Source: Betaproteobacteria bacterium
Lineage (GTDB): Bacteria > Pseudomonadota > Gammaproteobacteria > Burkholderiales > Burkholderiaceae
Direction: 5' to 3'
DNA length: 6,419 nucleotides
NCBI GenBank assembly: GCA_009921765.1
Contig: RFXC01000230.1
Span: 1-6,419, forward strand
The translations under genes and the position numbers were made by a program. The notes beneath the pieces were generated by a model that was given only the letters and a program-made list of their open reading frames with translations, had not been told where the DNA came from and ran no database searches. Shown piece after piece: positions 1-6,377 of the stretch. The number at the start of each line of letters is the position of its first letter. Positions within the stretch are counted from its first letter, which is position 1.

Positions 1-5
1 CGCCT

Positions 6-809
6 TCAGGCACCCCAGGCGGGTTTGCGCTTCTCGATGAACGCCTGCACGCCCTCGAGCGCAGCCTCGTCCATCATGTTGCAGGCCATGGTCTGACCGG
101 CCAGCTGGTAGGCAGCATCCGTCCCCATTTCCAGCTGGCGATAAAACAACGACTTGCCCATCGCAAGGGCCACCGCCGGCTTGCTCATGATCTGTGCGGC
201 CAAGCTGTCAATCTCGTCATCGAGCCGATCAGGCGCCACCACCCGATTCACCAGCCCCCGATCGAGCGCCTCGGCAGCCGAGATGAATTCACCAGTGACC
301 AGCATCTCGAACGCCTGCTTGCGATTCAGGTTGCGCGCAAGCGCCACAGACGGGGTGGAGCAGAAAAGCCCCAGGTTCACGCCCGATACCGCGAACTGGG
401 CGGTATCAGCCGCGACCGCCAGATCACAGGTAGCGACCAGTTGGCAGCCTGCTGCGGTGGCAAGCCCGTGGACCCGGGCAATCACCGGCTGCGGCATCAA
501 CTGGAGAGTTCGCATCATTTTGGTGCACCGGGCAAACAACTGCTGGTAGAACGACTCGCCCGGCGACGCGCGCATCTCGCGCAGATCATGCCCCGCACAG
601 AAGGCTCGCCCCTCGCCCGCCAGCACCACCACGCGGACGTCGCGATCCACGGCCAGCGCGTCAAGGTGGGTTTGCAGCGCGGCGATCATGGCAGACGACA
701 GGGCGTTGAACTGCGCACCGCGGTTCATTGACAGCGTTGCCACGCCGCCCTGCCGCCGCAATTCGACCAGCGGGGACTCGCCCCGGACTTCACTGACCAC
801 TGCTGACAT
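6..809 (-). CDS. Enoyl-CoA hydratase/isomerase (crotonase) family protein, ECHDC3-like
   Basis: This 267-residue protein has the crotonase fold throughout. The first oxyanion-hole segment is AFCAGHDL (69-76) and the second is the GLATAAGCQL region (115-124). The phrases GVNLGLFCSTPSVALAR (143-159) and IEKRKPAW (258-265) are recalled as typical of the ECHDC3-like branch. Canonical hydratases use two glutamates (E144 and E164 in the rat enzyme). The equivalent positions here appear to be Q123 and G143, so ordinary hydration of 2-enoyl-CoA is doubtful and the acyl-CoA reaction is unknown. The protein is probably cytosolic, as no signal peptide or membrane segment is visible. The ATG at 809 follows a strong GGGAGG ribosome site with a five-base gap, which fixes the start. 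The gene diverges from the lytic transglycosylase gene and has its own promoter and a likely operator. The family call is firm; the substrate is not. Confidence 0.9.
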   Translation of the reverse strand: MSAVVSEVRGESPLVELRRQGGVATLSMNRGAQFNALSSAMIAALQTHLDALAVDRDVRVVVLAGEGRAFCAGHDLREMRASPGESFYQQLFARCTKMMRTLQLMPQPVIARVHGLATAAGCQLVATCDLAVAADTAQFAVSGVNLGLFCSTPSVALARNLNRKQAFEMLVTGEFISAAEALDRGLVNRVVAPDRLDDEIDSLAAQIMSKPAVALAMGKSLFYRQLEMGTDAAYQLAGQTMACNMMDEAALEGVQAFIEKRKPAWGA

Positions 810-827
810 GGGTACCTCCCTGGGTTC

Positions 828-840
828 TGACCACTGGTCA
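828..840. promoter_or_regulatory. Perfect palindrome TGACCACTGGTCA, candidate repressor operator
   Basis: TGACCA-C-TGGTCA is a perfect six-base inverted repeat around one central base. It lies just downstream of the predicted start of transcription of the crotonase gene, where a bound repressor would block initiation or early elongation. The half-motif TGACCACTG occurs again at 794-802, inside the first codons, and a related GACCAGTCA lies at 867-875. Sites of this kind are often bound by TetR- or GntR-family regulators of fatty-acid genes, but no regulator is encoded in this window, so the factor is unknown. Confidence 0.45.
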
Positions 841-849
841 TGGTTTTGG

Positions 850-878
850 ATTATCCGACTCGACCCGACCAGTCACAA
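850..878 (-). promoter_or_regulatory. Predicted sigma70-type promoter for the crotonase gene
   Basis: Read on the minus strand, TTGTGA (878-873) and GATAAT (855-850) are separated by exactly 17 bases. They match the -35 and -10 consensus at four and five of six positions. Transcription would start near 843, leaving a leader of about 34 bases that contains the palindrome and the strong ribosome site before the ATG at 809. This comes from reading the sequence only. Confidence 0.55.
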
Positions 879-927
879 CCCTTCCGCGGTTTCAGCCGAC
901 CCCGCATGCCGTGCGAGAATCCTGCCC

Positions 928-1983
928 ATGCGAACCCTGCTCCAATATTCACTCTCCAGATCGCTTGCCGTGTTGGCCGTGGTCGCGGGCCTGCTGCCAG
1001 CCGGCGTTGCCGCCCAGACCACCGATTCCGCGCGTCGCGAAGCGGAGGCCCGCGAGGTCGATTACTCGACGCGCGCCGACGTACGCGCTTTCGTCCGCGA
1101 ACTCGTTACCCAGCACGGCTTCGACCAAGACGAACTGCTCAAGTTGTTCGCGCAGGTGCGTTACCAGGCGAGGGTGGTCTCCCTCATGACACCGCCTCCG
1201 CCCACCGCCAAGCGTTCCTGGACCGCCTACCGCGGCCGTGTACTCGACCCGGTTCGGGTGGAGGTCGGACTCGCCTTCTGGCGGGAGCATCAGGAATCCC
1301 TGCGTCGGGCTTCCGAGCGCTACGGCGTGCCGCAGGAAATCATCGTTTCGATCATCGGCATCGAAACCATGTATGGCCGCTACACCGGCAACTTCCGGGT
1401 GCTGGACACGCTCACCACGCTCGCGTTCGACTTTCCGCGCCGCGCCGAATTTTTCCGAAGCGAGCTCGAGCAGTTCCTGTTGCTCATCCGCGATCAGCGC
1501 CTTGACCCGCTCGGCCCGCGCGGCTCCTATGCCGGCGCCATGGGCGTTCCCCAGTTCATGCCCGGCAGCATCCGGCGCCATGCGGTCGATTTCGACGGCG
1601 ACGGCCGTATCGACCTCATGCGCAATGTGGGCGACGCGGTGGGTTCGGTGGCCAGTTTTCTGGTCAACCACGGCTGGCGCACGGGCGAGCCCACCCATTT
1701 TCCGGTCCGGCTTGCCGATGAGTCCAAGGTTGCGCCGCTGATCGAGGCCGGCATCGAGCCCAAGCTCACCCTGTCCCAGCTGGCAGCCTACGGCATCAGT
1801 AGCCCCCAGGCCGTGCCGCCCTCCATGCCGCTTGCGCTCATTGATCTTCCAAATGGCGATGAGCCCACGGTCTACACGCTGGGCGCTCCCAATTTTTATG
1901 TGATCACCCGCTACAACCGCTCGAGTTTCTACGCCATGGCGGTGATCGACCTCGCCACCGAACTGCGGAACGCCCGCAACTGA
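928..1983 (+). CDS. mltB: Lytic murein transglycosylase B (MltB/Slt35 family)
   Basis: This periplasmic enzyme cleaves the MurNAc-GlcNAc bond of peptidoglycan with formation of 1,6-anhydroMurNAc. From the ATG at 928 it is 351 residues. Residues 1-29 form a signal peptide with a VAA|Q cleavage site and no lipobox cysteine, so a soluble periplasmic form is predicted, unlike the E. coli MltB lipoprotein. The catalytic glutamate is E146 in SIIGIETMYG (141-150). The family block YAGAMGVPQFMPGS lies at 201-214. An EF-hand-like DFDGDGRIDL (221-230) corresponds to the calcium loop of Slt35. A C-terminal RSSFYAMAVIDLA (331-343) is also typical. The frame is open upstream to 688, but those residues lie over the crotonase gene and spacer and precede the signal peptide, so 928 is chosen. 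The ribosome site is weak (GAGA at 914-917). Confidence 0.9.
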   Translation: MRTLLQYSLSRSLAVLAVVAGLLPAGVAAQTTDSARREAEAREVDYSTRADVRAFVRELVTQHGFDQDELLKLFAQVRYQARVVSLMTPPPPTAKRSWTAYRGRVLDPVRVEVGLAFWREHQESLRRASERYGVPQEIIVSIIGIETMYGRYTGNFRVLDTLTTLAFDFPRRAEFFRSELEQFLLLIRDQRLDPLGPRGSYAGAMGVPQFMPGSIRRHAVDFDGDGRIDLMRNVGDAVGSVASFLVNHGWRTGEPTHFPVRLADESKVAPLIEAGIEPKLTLSQLAAYGISSPQAVPPSMPLALIDLPNGDEPTVYTLGAPNFYVITRYNRSSFYAMAVIDLATELRNARN

Positions 1984-2008
1984 AGCCGGGCCGTAGGAGA
2001 GGCACGCG

Positions 2009-2902
2009 TCAGGTTGCGTTCTTGCGCCTGAGCGCCATCACCACCCCGGTGGCCACGATCAGCGCCATCCCGGCAAGCGACAGCGCGTCGGGGAACGCGC
2101 CAAAAAATATCAGTCCCGTCACGAGCGAACACGCGGCGTGCGCATAGCTGAACGGCGCGAGCGTGCTTGCGCTTGCCACGGTATAGGCGCGCACCAGCAG
2201 CAGATGCCCCAGCGCGCCGAAGGTACCCGTCCCCACCATCAGCAACAGATCGCCCCAGCCCAGCGGCCACTGCCAGAAAAACGGTACCACCAGGGTGAGA
2301 CACCCCATGGCCACCACGCCCCCCAGGAACAGGGTGGTGAGCGAGTCGTCGGTACCGGCCACCGCCCGCGTGAGCAGCGCATAGCCCGCGCTGCAGAATG
2401 CCGCGACCACCGACAGCAGCGCTCCCCAGCTGTCCATGCCGCTCCCAGGCCGAAGAATGAGCAGCACGCCGGCAAAGCTGAGCCCGAGGGCCCAGGCAGT
2501 CCCCCGCGGGGCTCGTTCGTTGAGGAACCACACCGCGCCTGCCGTCACCAGCATCGGGGCAATGCTGAGAATTGCTGTGGCCTCGGCCTGGGGCAGCAGC
2601 GACACGGCGGTGAAGAAACTGAGTGCCGACAGCGCGAGCGCTGCGCCTCGGCCGATCTGCGCCAGCGGCCGCCGGGTGCGGATGAGGCCCATGCCGCGGC
2701 TGCGACCGAATACCAGCAGCATGACCGCCAGGTGGAAAAAATACCGGGTCCAGCCGAGCATCACCGGCGAGTAGCGCTCGGCAAGGATTTTGATCACAGC
2801 GTCGAGCAGCGCGAAGAATGCGCTGGCGCCCACAATGAGGGCAATACCGAGGAGCGGATGCGGCGTGCCCGGCCCGACGGCGGACGGCCCGCCTGCGCTC
2901 AT
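2009..2902 (-). CDS. DMT superfamily (EamA-type) inner-membrane transporter
   Basis: This 297-residue, very hydrophobic protein has about ten membrane segments in two EamA-type halves, roughly residues 17-150 and 159-291. The first half includes ALLDAVIKI and the loop LPQAEATAILSIAPM (103-117); the second ends at GVVMALRRKN. Such proteins export amino acids, metabolites or precursors; some (RhaT, SAM carriers) import, so direction and substrate are not fixed by the sequence. The ATG at 2902 overlaps the cysM stop as ATGA, which implies translational coupling. There is no good Shine-Dalgarno site of its own. An in-frame GTG at 2947 lies inside cysM and is not preferred. Coupling to cysM makes cysteine, O-acetylserine or a related compound a reasonable guess, since E. 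coli EamA (YdeD) exports these. The 3' end converges on mltB, with 25 bases between the stop codons. Confidence 0.88.
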   Translation of the reverse strand: MSAGGPSAVGPGTPHPLLGIALIVGASAFFALLDAVIKILAERYSPVMLGWTRYFFHLAVMLLVFGRSRGMGLIRTRRPLAQIGRGAALALSALSFFTAVSLLPQAEATAILSIAPMLVTAGAVWFLNERAPRGTAWALGLSFAGVLLILRPGSGMDSWGALLSVVAAFCSAGYALLTRAVAGTDDSLTTLFLGGVVAMGCLTLVVPFFWQWPLGWGDLLLMVGTGTFGALGHLLLVRAYTVASASTLAPFSYAHAACSLVTGLIFFGAFPDALSLAGMALIVATGVVMALRRKNAT

Positions 2903-3813
2903 CCGGGAAAGACGCCGGTGGAGAGATAGCGGTCGCCACGGTCGCACACGATGAACACGATCGTGGCGTTCTCGACCTCTGCGGCAATTCGCAACGCAAT
3001 GCAGCAGGCGCCGGCAGCGGATATGCCAGCGAAGATACCTTCCTCCGCTGCAAGCCGGCGGGCCATGTGCTCAGCCTCGGATTGCGCGACCGACTCCACC
3101 CTATCCACAATGGCATGCTGATAGATGGCGGGCAGATATTCGGCTGGCCATTTCCTGATGCCCGGGATGGACGAGCCCTCTGCAGGCTGCGCGCCGACGA
3201 TACACACGTCGCGATTCTGTTCCTTCAGGTAGCGCGATACGCCGGTGATGGTGCCGGTCGTGCCCATCGCCGACACGAAATGCGTGATCTGACCACGGGT
3301 ATCACGCCAGATCTCGGGGCCCGTACCCTCGTAATGCGACGCCCAGTTGTCGTTGTTTGAGAACTGGTCGAGCACACGCCCCTTGCCCTCGCGCTGCATG
3401 CGTTCGGCGAGATCGCGCGCGCCTTCCATGCCTTCCGATTTGGACACCAGAATCAGCTCGGCCCCATAGGCCTTCATCGACTGGCGCCGCTCAACCGACA
3501 GGTTGTCGGGCATGATCAGCACCATGCGGTACCCGCGGATCGCTGCCGCCATGGCGAGCGCGATGCCGGTGTTGCCCGAGGTGGCCTCGATCAGCGTGTC
3601 ACCGGGCCGGATCTCGCCGCGGCGCTCGGCGCGCTCGATCATGGCGAGCGCCGGTCGGTCTTTCACCGACCCCGCCGGATTGTTGCCCTCGAGCTTGCCC
3701 AGGATGAGATTGCGGCGGCGCGCCTGCTCAGCGCCCGGCAGGCGCTGCAGGCGGACCAGCGGAGTGTTGCCAATCGTGGCGTCGACAGTCGGGTAATCGG
3801 GTCGGTCGGTCAT
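2899..3813 (-). CDS. cysM: Cysteine synthase B (O-acetylserine sulfhydrylase, CysM type)
   Basis: This PLP enzyme makes cysteine from O-acetylserine and sulfide; CysM forms also accept thiosulfate to give S-sulfocysteine. From the ATG at 3813 it is 304 residues, against 303 in E. coli. The PLP lysine is K51 in NPAGSVKDRPA (45-55). The substrate loop TSGNTG is at 78-83, the phosphate-binding GTTGTITG at 184-191, and the CysM-typical CDRGDRYLSTGVF at 290-302. EGSSIPGIRKWP (212-223) is also typical of CysM rather than CysK. The start at 3813 is preceded by GGAG nine bases upstream; the farther GTG at 3837 has no ribosome site. The GGAG could pair with CTCC just before the ATG (GGAG-CGT-CTCC), a weak possible accessibility effect. 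The gene follows oxyR by 34 bases and overlaps the transporter gene by four, so one transcript is likely. Confidence 0.93.
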   Translation of the reverse strand: MTDRPDYPTVDATIGNTPLVRLQRLPGAEQARRRNLILGKLEGNNPAGSVKDRPALAMIERAERRGEIRPGDTLIEATSGNTGIALAMAAAIRGYRMVLIMPDNLSVERRQSMKAYGAELILVSKSEGMEGARDLAERMQREGKGRVLDQFSNNDNWASHYEGTGPEIWRDTRGQITHFVSAMGTTGTITGVSRYLKEQNRDVCIVGAQPAEGSSIPGIRKWPAEYLPAIYQHAIVDRVESVAQSEAEHMARRLAAEEGIFAGISAAGACCIALRIAAEVENATIVFIVCDRGDRYLSTGVFPG

Positions 3814-3847
3814 CGGGAGACGCTCCGCGCCAGACACGGCGCAGCAA

Positions 3848-4795
3848 TCAATGGTGGATCGGCGGCTCGTCGGGCAGCATGGTGACGCCCGCGAGTTTCA
3901 GCTTGAGAACAGCGCTGCGGATTTTTGCGACCGCAGGCGCGCGCGCATAGCTTTTCCGCCAGGCGATCGATACCCGGCGTATGGGCGGCGGGTCGTCAAA
4001 TGGCACATAGCGAAGCAATCGGTCACGGCGCGACGGCGGCGGCATGGCGGTCCAGGGCAGCACGGTGATACCAATGCCCGATGCCACCATGTGACGAATG
4101 GTTTCAAGCGATGAGCCCTCGAACGTCTTTTGAATGCCCGCGCTTGCCTGCGAATAGCGCGAGAGCTCAGGGCAGACCTCGAGTACCTGGTCGCGGAAAC
4201 AGTGGCCGGTTCCAAGAAGCAGCATGGTCTCGGTCTTGAGGAGCTTGGCGGGTATTGATTTGCGCTCGGCAAGGGGATGTCCCGCGGGCGCGGCCACAAC
4301 AAAGGGCTCGTCATAAAGCGGCTGCGTGATGAGGCCCTGCGCATTGAAGGGGTCGGCCATGATCGCCACATCGATCTCTCCCTGGCGCAGGAGCTCGAGC
4401 AGTTTGACGGTGAAGTTTTCCTGCAGCAGCATCGGCATTCGCGGCGCATCGCTGATCATCTGACGGACCAGCTGCGGCAGCAGATAAGGGCCGATGGTGT
4501 AGATGACACCGACCTTGACCGGCCCGGACAGCGGGTCTTTGCCGTGCTTGGCGATTTCCTTGACCGCCGCGGCCTGCTCGAGCACACGCTGCGACTGCTC
4601 GATGATTTGGGTGCCAATGGGCGTGACCGACACTTCCGACGACCCGCGCTCGAACAGCTGCACGCCCAGCTCGTCTTCAAGCTTCCGGATGGCGACCGAC
4701 AGCGTGGGCTGGCTCACGAAACACGCCTCGGCGGCGCGCCCGAAATGCCGTTCCCTTGCCACGGCCACGATGTATTTGAGTTCGGTCAGCGTCAT
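3848..4795 (-). CDS. oxyR: Hydrogen peroxide-sensing LysR-type regulator OxyR
   Basis: OxyR is a cytosolic DNA-binding regulator that is oxidised by H2O2 to an intramolecular disulfide and then activates peroxide defence genes. This 315-residue protein (E. coli: 305) has the LysR helix-turn-helix at about 1-60, including GRAAEACFVSQPTLSVAIRK (19-38), and a regulatory domain from about 90. The redox cysteines sit in GHCFRDQVLEVC at exactly C199 and C208, the E. coli numbering and spacing. T100, H198, R201 and D202 around the sensing site are also present. GPYLLPQLV (102-110) and SSLETIRHMVASGIGITVLP (228-247) resemble OxyR more than CysB or Cbl. The ATG at 4795 is the natural domain start; its ribosome site is poor. 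The gene follows recG by 45 bases on the same strand and precedes cysM. No clear OxyR site is visible upstream. Confidence 0.93.
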   Translation of the reverse strand: MTLTELKYIVAVARERHFGRAAEACFVSQPTLSVAIRKLEDELGVQLFERGSSEVSVTPIGTQIIEQSQRVLEQAAAVKEIAKHGKDPLSGPVKVGVIYTIGPYLLPQLVRQMISDAPRMPMLLQENFTVKLLELLRQGEIDVAIMADPFNAQGLITQPLYDEPFVVAAPAGHPLAERKSIPAKLLKTETMLLLGTGHCFRDQVLEVCPELSRYSQASAGIQKTFEGSSLETIRHMVASGIGITVLPWTAMPPPSRRDRLLRYVPFDDPPPIRRVSIAWRKSYARAPAVAKIRSAVLKLKLAGVTMLPDEPPIHH

Positions 4796-4840
4796 GACCG
4801 CCCGATGATACCAAGGCGCCCGGCCATACCGCAGGCCTGG

Positions 4841-6343
4841 TCAGGCCTTGAGAAACTCCTCGCGCGCACCCAGCCAGCGGGTGATGTGCGCATCGACCTG
4901 CTGGGGCTCGTGGATCAGCATGTGCGAGGCACAGTCGCGTGCAACCTCAACCAGGTCGGCATCGCGGTCCAGGTCGGCAAAGCGCAGCATCGACTGCCCC
5001 GACTGGCGCGCGCCGAGAAATTCACCCGGCCCGCGCAGCCGCAGATCGCGACGGGCGATCTCGAAACCGTCGGTGGTTTCGTGCATGGCACGCAGACGCT
5101 CCCGGCCCGACTGAGACAGCGGCCCGTGGTAGAGCAGCACGCAGATGCTCTTCTGAGCGCCGCGCCCCACGCGGCCGCGCAACTGGTGGAGCTGCGCGAG
5201 CCCGAACCGCTCGGCATGCTCAATCACCATCAGCGAGGCATTGGGTACATCCACGCCCACTTCAATCACTGTGGTCGCTACCAACACCTTGATTCGGGCC
5301 TCGGAAAAGTCGCGCATCACCTGCTGCTTCTCAGCGGGCGCGAGCCGGCCGTGGAGCAAGCCCACCCCGATCGGACCGAGTGCCTCAGAGAGCGCCGCGT
5401 GCGTATCGATCGCGGTCTGCAGCTCGAGCGCCTCGGATTCCTCGATCAGCGGACACACCCAATACACCTGCCGACCGTCTTCAGCCGCCACCCGCACACG
5501 TTCGACGATCTCGTCGCGCCGTGCATCCGACACCAGCCGCGTCACAACCGGTGTGCGCCCCGGGGGTAATTCATCGATCACCGACACATCCAGATCGGCG
5601 TAGTAGCTCATTGCAAGCGAACGGGGGATGGGTGTGGCACTCATCATGAGCTGATGCGCGAGGAGTTCTGCGCGCTCGCGCAAGGACAGCCGCTGCGCGA
5701 CGCCGAAACGATGCTGCTCATCGATGATCGCAAGACCCAGCCGTGCAAACTTCACCGATTCTTCGATCAGCGCGTGCGTACCGACCAGCAGGTCGATCGT
5801 GCCAGCCTCGACAGCCGCCCTGACCGCGCGCTTGTCGGCTTCGCGCAGCGACCCCGCCAGCCAGCCCACGCGAACGCCTAGCGGTTCAAGCCAGGGTCCG
5901 AGCTTGCGAAGATGCTGTTCGGCCAGGATCTCGGTGGGCGCCATCATGGCCACCTGACTGCCGCTGCCGATCGCCTGACAAGCGGCGAACGCGGCAACCA
6001 CCGTCTTGCCGCTGCCCACATCGCCCTGCAGCAAACGGTTCATAGGTTGGTCGAGCGCGAGGTCTCGCGCGATTTCCGAGGCCGCGCGACGCTGCGCTGC
6101 GGTGAGTGCAAAGGGCAGCGCAGCCACCAGCCGCTCGGCCAGGGCGCCCTCGCGAAGCGGACCGGCACGCAGATCGGCACGCGCCGCGCGGGCGCGCCGC
6201 AGGGAGAGTTGCTGCGCGAGCAGTTCATCGAAGATCACCCGCCGCCAGGCTGGAAGGCTCCGTTCCTCAAGCGCCGCGGTGGAAGGATTCGACAGTGTCT
6301 CCTCTGAGGGCCTCAACCAGAATCGGGTTCTCCATGCGCGCAC
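4841..6343 (-). CDS. recG: ATP-dependent DNA helicase RecG, N-terminally truncated (probable pseudogene)
   Basis: RecG reverses stalled replication forks and migrates branched DNA. The frame gives 500 residues from a GTG at 6343, but RecG similarity begins only near AALEERSLPAW (23-33), equivalent to about residue 211 of E. coli RecG (693 residues). From there the helicase is complete: Walker A GDVGSGKT (107-114), DEQH (208-211), SATPIP (235-240), VATTVIEVGVDVPNASLM (355-372), QLRGRVGRG (387-395), and the C-terminal segment GFEIARRDLRLRGPGEFLGARQSG (426-449, cited by position). The N-terminal wedge domain that grips branched DNA is absent. The frame is closed by a TAG at 6367-6365, so no upstream in-frame sequence restores it. 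The first 22 residues are out-of-frame sequence of another gene. The helicase part shows no internal stops, so the loss is recent, or the junction is an assembly error. Confidence 0.88.
   Translation of the reverse strand: MRAWRTRFWLRPSEETLSNPSTAALEERSLPAWRRVIFDELLAQQLSLRRARAARADLRAGPLREGALAERLVAALPFALTAAQRRAASEIARDLALDQPMNRLLQGDVGSGKTVVAAFAACQAIGSGSQVAMMAPTEILAEQHLRKLGPWLEPLGVRVGWLAGSLREADKRAVRAAVEAGTIDLLVGTHALIEESVKFARLGLAIIDEQHRFGVAQRLSLRERAELLAHQLMMSATPIPRSLAMSYYADLDVSVIDELPPGRTPVVTRLVSDARRDEIVERVRVAAEDGRQVYWVCPLIEESEALELQTAIDTHAALSEALGPIGVGLLHGRLAPAEKQQVMRDFSEARIKVLVATTVIEVGVDVPNASLMVIEHAERFGLAQLHQLRGRVGRGAQKSICVLLYHGPLSQSGRERLRAMHETTDGFEIARRDLRLRGPGEFLGARQSGQSMLRFADLDRDADLVEVARDCASHMLIHEPQQVDAHITRWLGAREEFLKA
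6270..6335 (-). pseudogene. 5' remnant of an asparaginase II (PF06089-type) gene fused to recG
   Basis: From the ATG at 6335, in a frame different from recG, the sequence reads 22 codons beginning MENPILVEALRGD and ending VESFHRGA, then TGA at 6269-6267. This closely matches the recalled start of asparaginase II proteins (pattern NPxLVEVTRGxxVESxHRGA, continuing VAVVD). The match stops where RecG similarity begins in the other frame, near the GC-rich GCGGCGCT. About 300 further residues expected for the family are missing. There is no Shine-Dalgarno site before the ATG. The identification rests on one short motif, but the motif is distinctive and sits at the very start of an open frame, as it should. 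Confidence 0.65.
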
Positions 6344-6373
6344 TGTAGCGCCGGACGGCTTGGCCTACAGTGC
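6340..6373. promoter_or_regulatory. Inverted repeat GCACTGTAG-N16-CTACAGTGC between divergent starts
   Basis: The two nine-base arms (6340-6348 and 6365-6373) are perfect inverse copies. Each arm ends exactly four bases before an ATG: the asparaginase-like start at 6335 leftward and the start at 6378 rightward. Each side therefore reads CTACAGTGC-N4-ATG. The TACAGT in each arm fits a TANNNT -10 box six bases before the A of ATG, the layout of leaderless promoters, and neither start has a Shine-Dalgarno site. Alternatively the repeat is one operator controlling both genes. The repeat itself is certain; its role is inferred. Confidence 0.5.
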
Positions 6374-6377
6374 AACC

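Noticed and set aside
688..927. 80-residue N-terminal extension of the MltB frame
   Set aside because: It overlaps the 5' end and promoter of the crotonase gene and would bury the signal peptide that begins at 928.
949..1698. Minus-strand frame of 249 codons inside mltB
   Set aside because: It is antisense to the conserved MltB catalytic region and has no family features.
1984..2008. 25-base gap between the converging mltB and transporter genes, checked for a bidirectional terminator
   Set aside because: No stem-loop with a T-run could be found.
1929..3116. Minus-strand frame of 395 codons across the transporter and cysM, and plus-strand frame 2138-2929
   Set aside because: Both overlap the DMT transporter and CysM, whose translations have clear family motifs. 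These frames give low-complexity Ala/Arg/Pro-rich products.
3827..3842. GCGCC-N6-GGCGC hairpin between oxyR and cysM, considered as an attenuator or terminator
   Set aside because: The stem is five bases with no T-run, and such a stem is expected by chance in GC-rich DNA.
4833..4848. AGGCCT-N4-AGGCCT hairpin at the recG stop codon, considered as a terminator
   Set aside because: It has only a six-base stem, no T-tract follows on the minus strand, and part of it is coding sequence.
4277..5569. Long open frame of 430 codons on the plus strand, opposite oxyR and recG
   Set aside because: It is antisense to two well-identified genes, spans their boundary, and its translation is rich in His, Arg and Gln with no recognisable domain; a GC-rich shadow frame.
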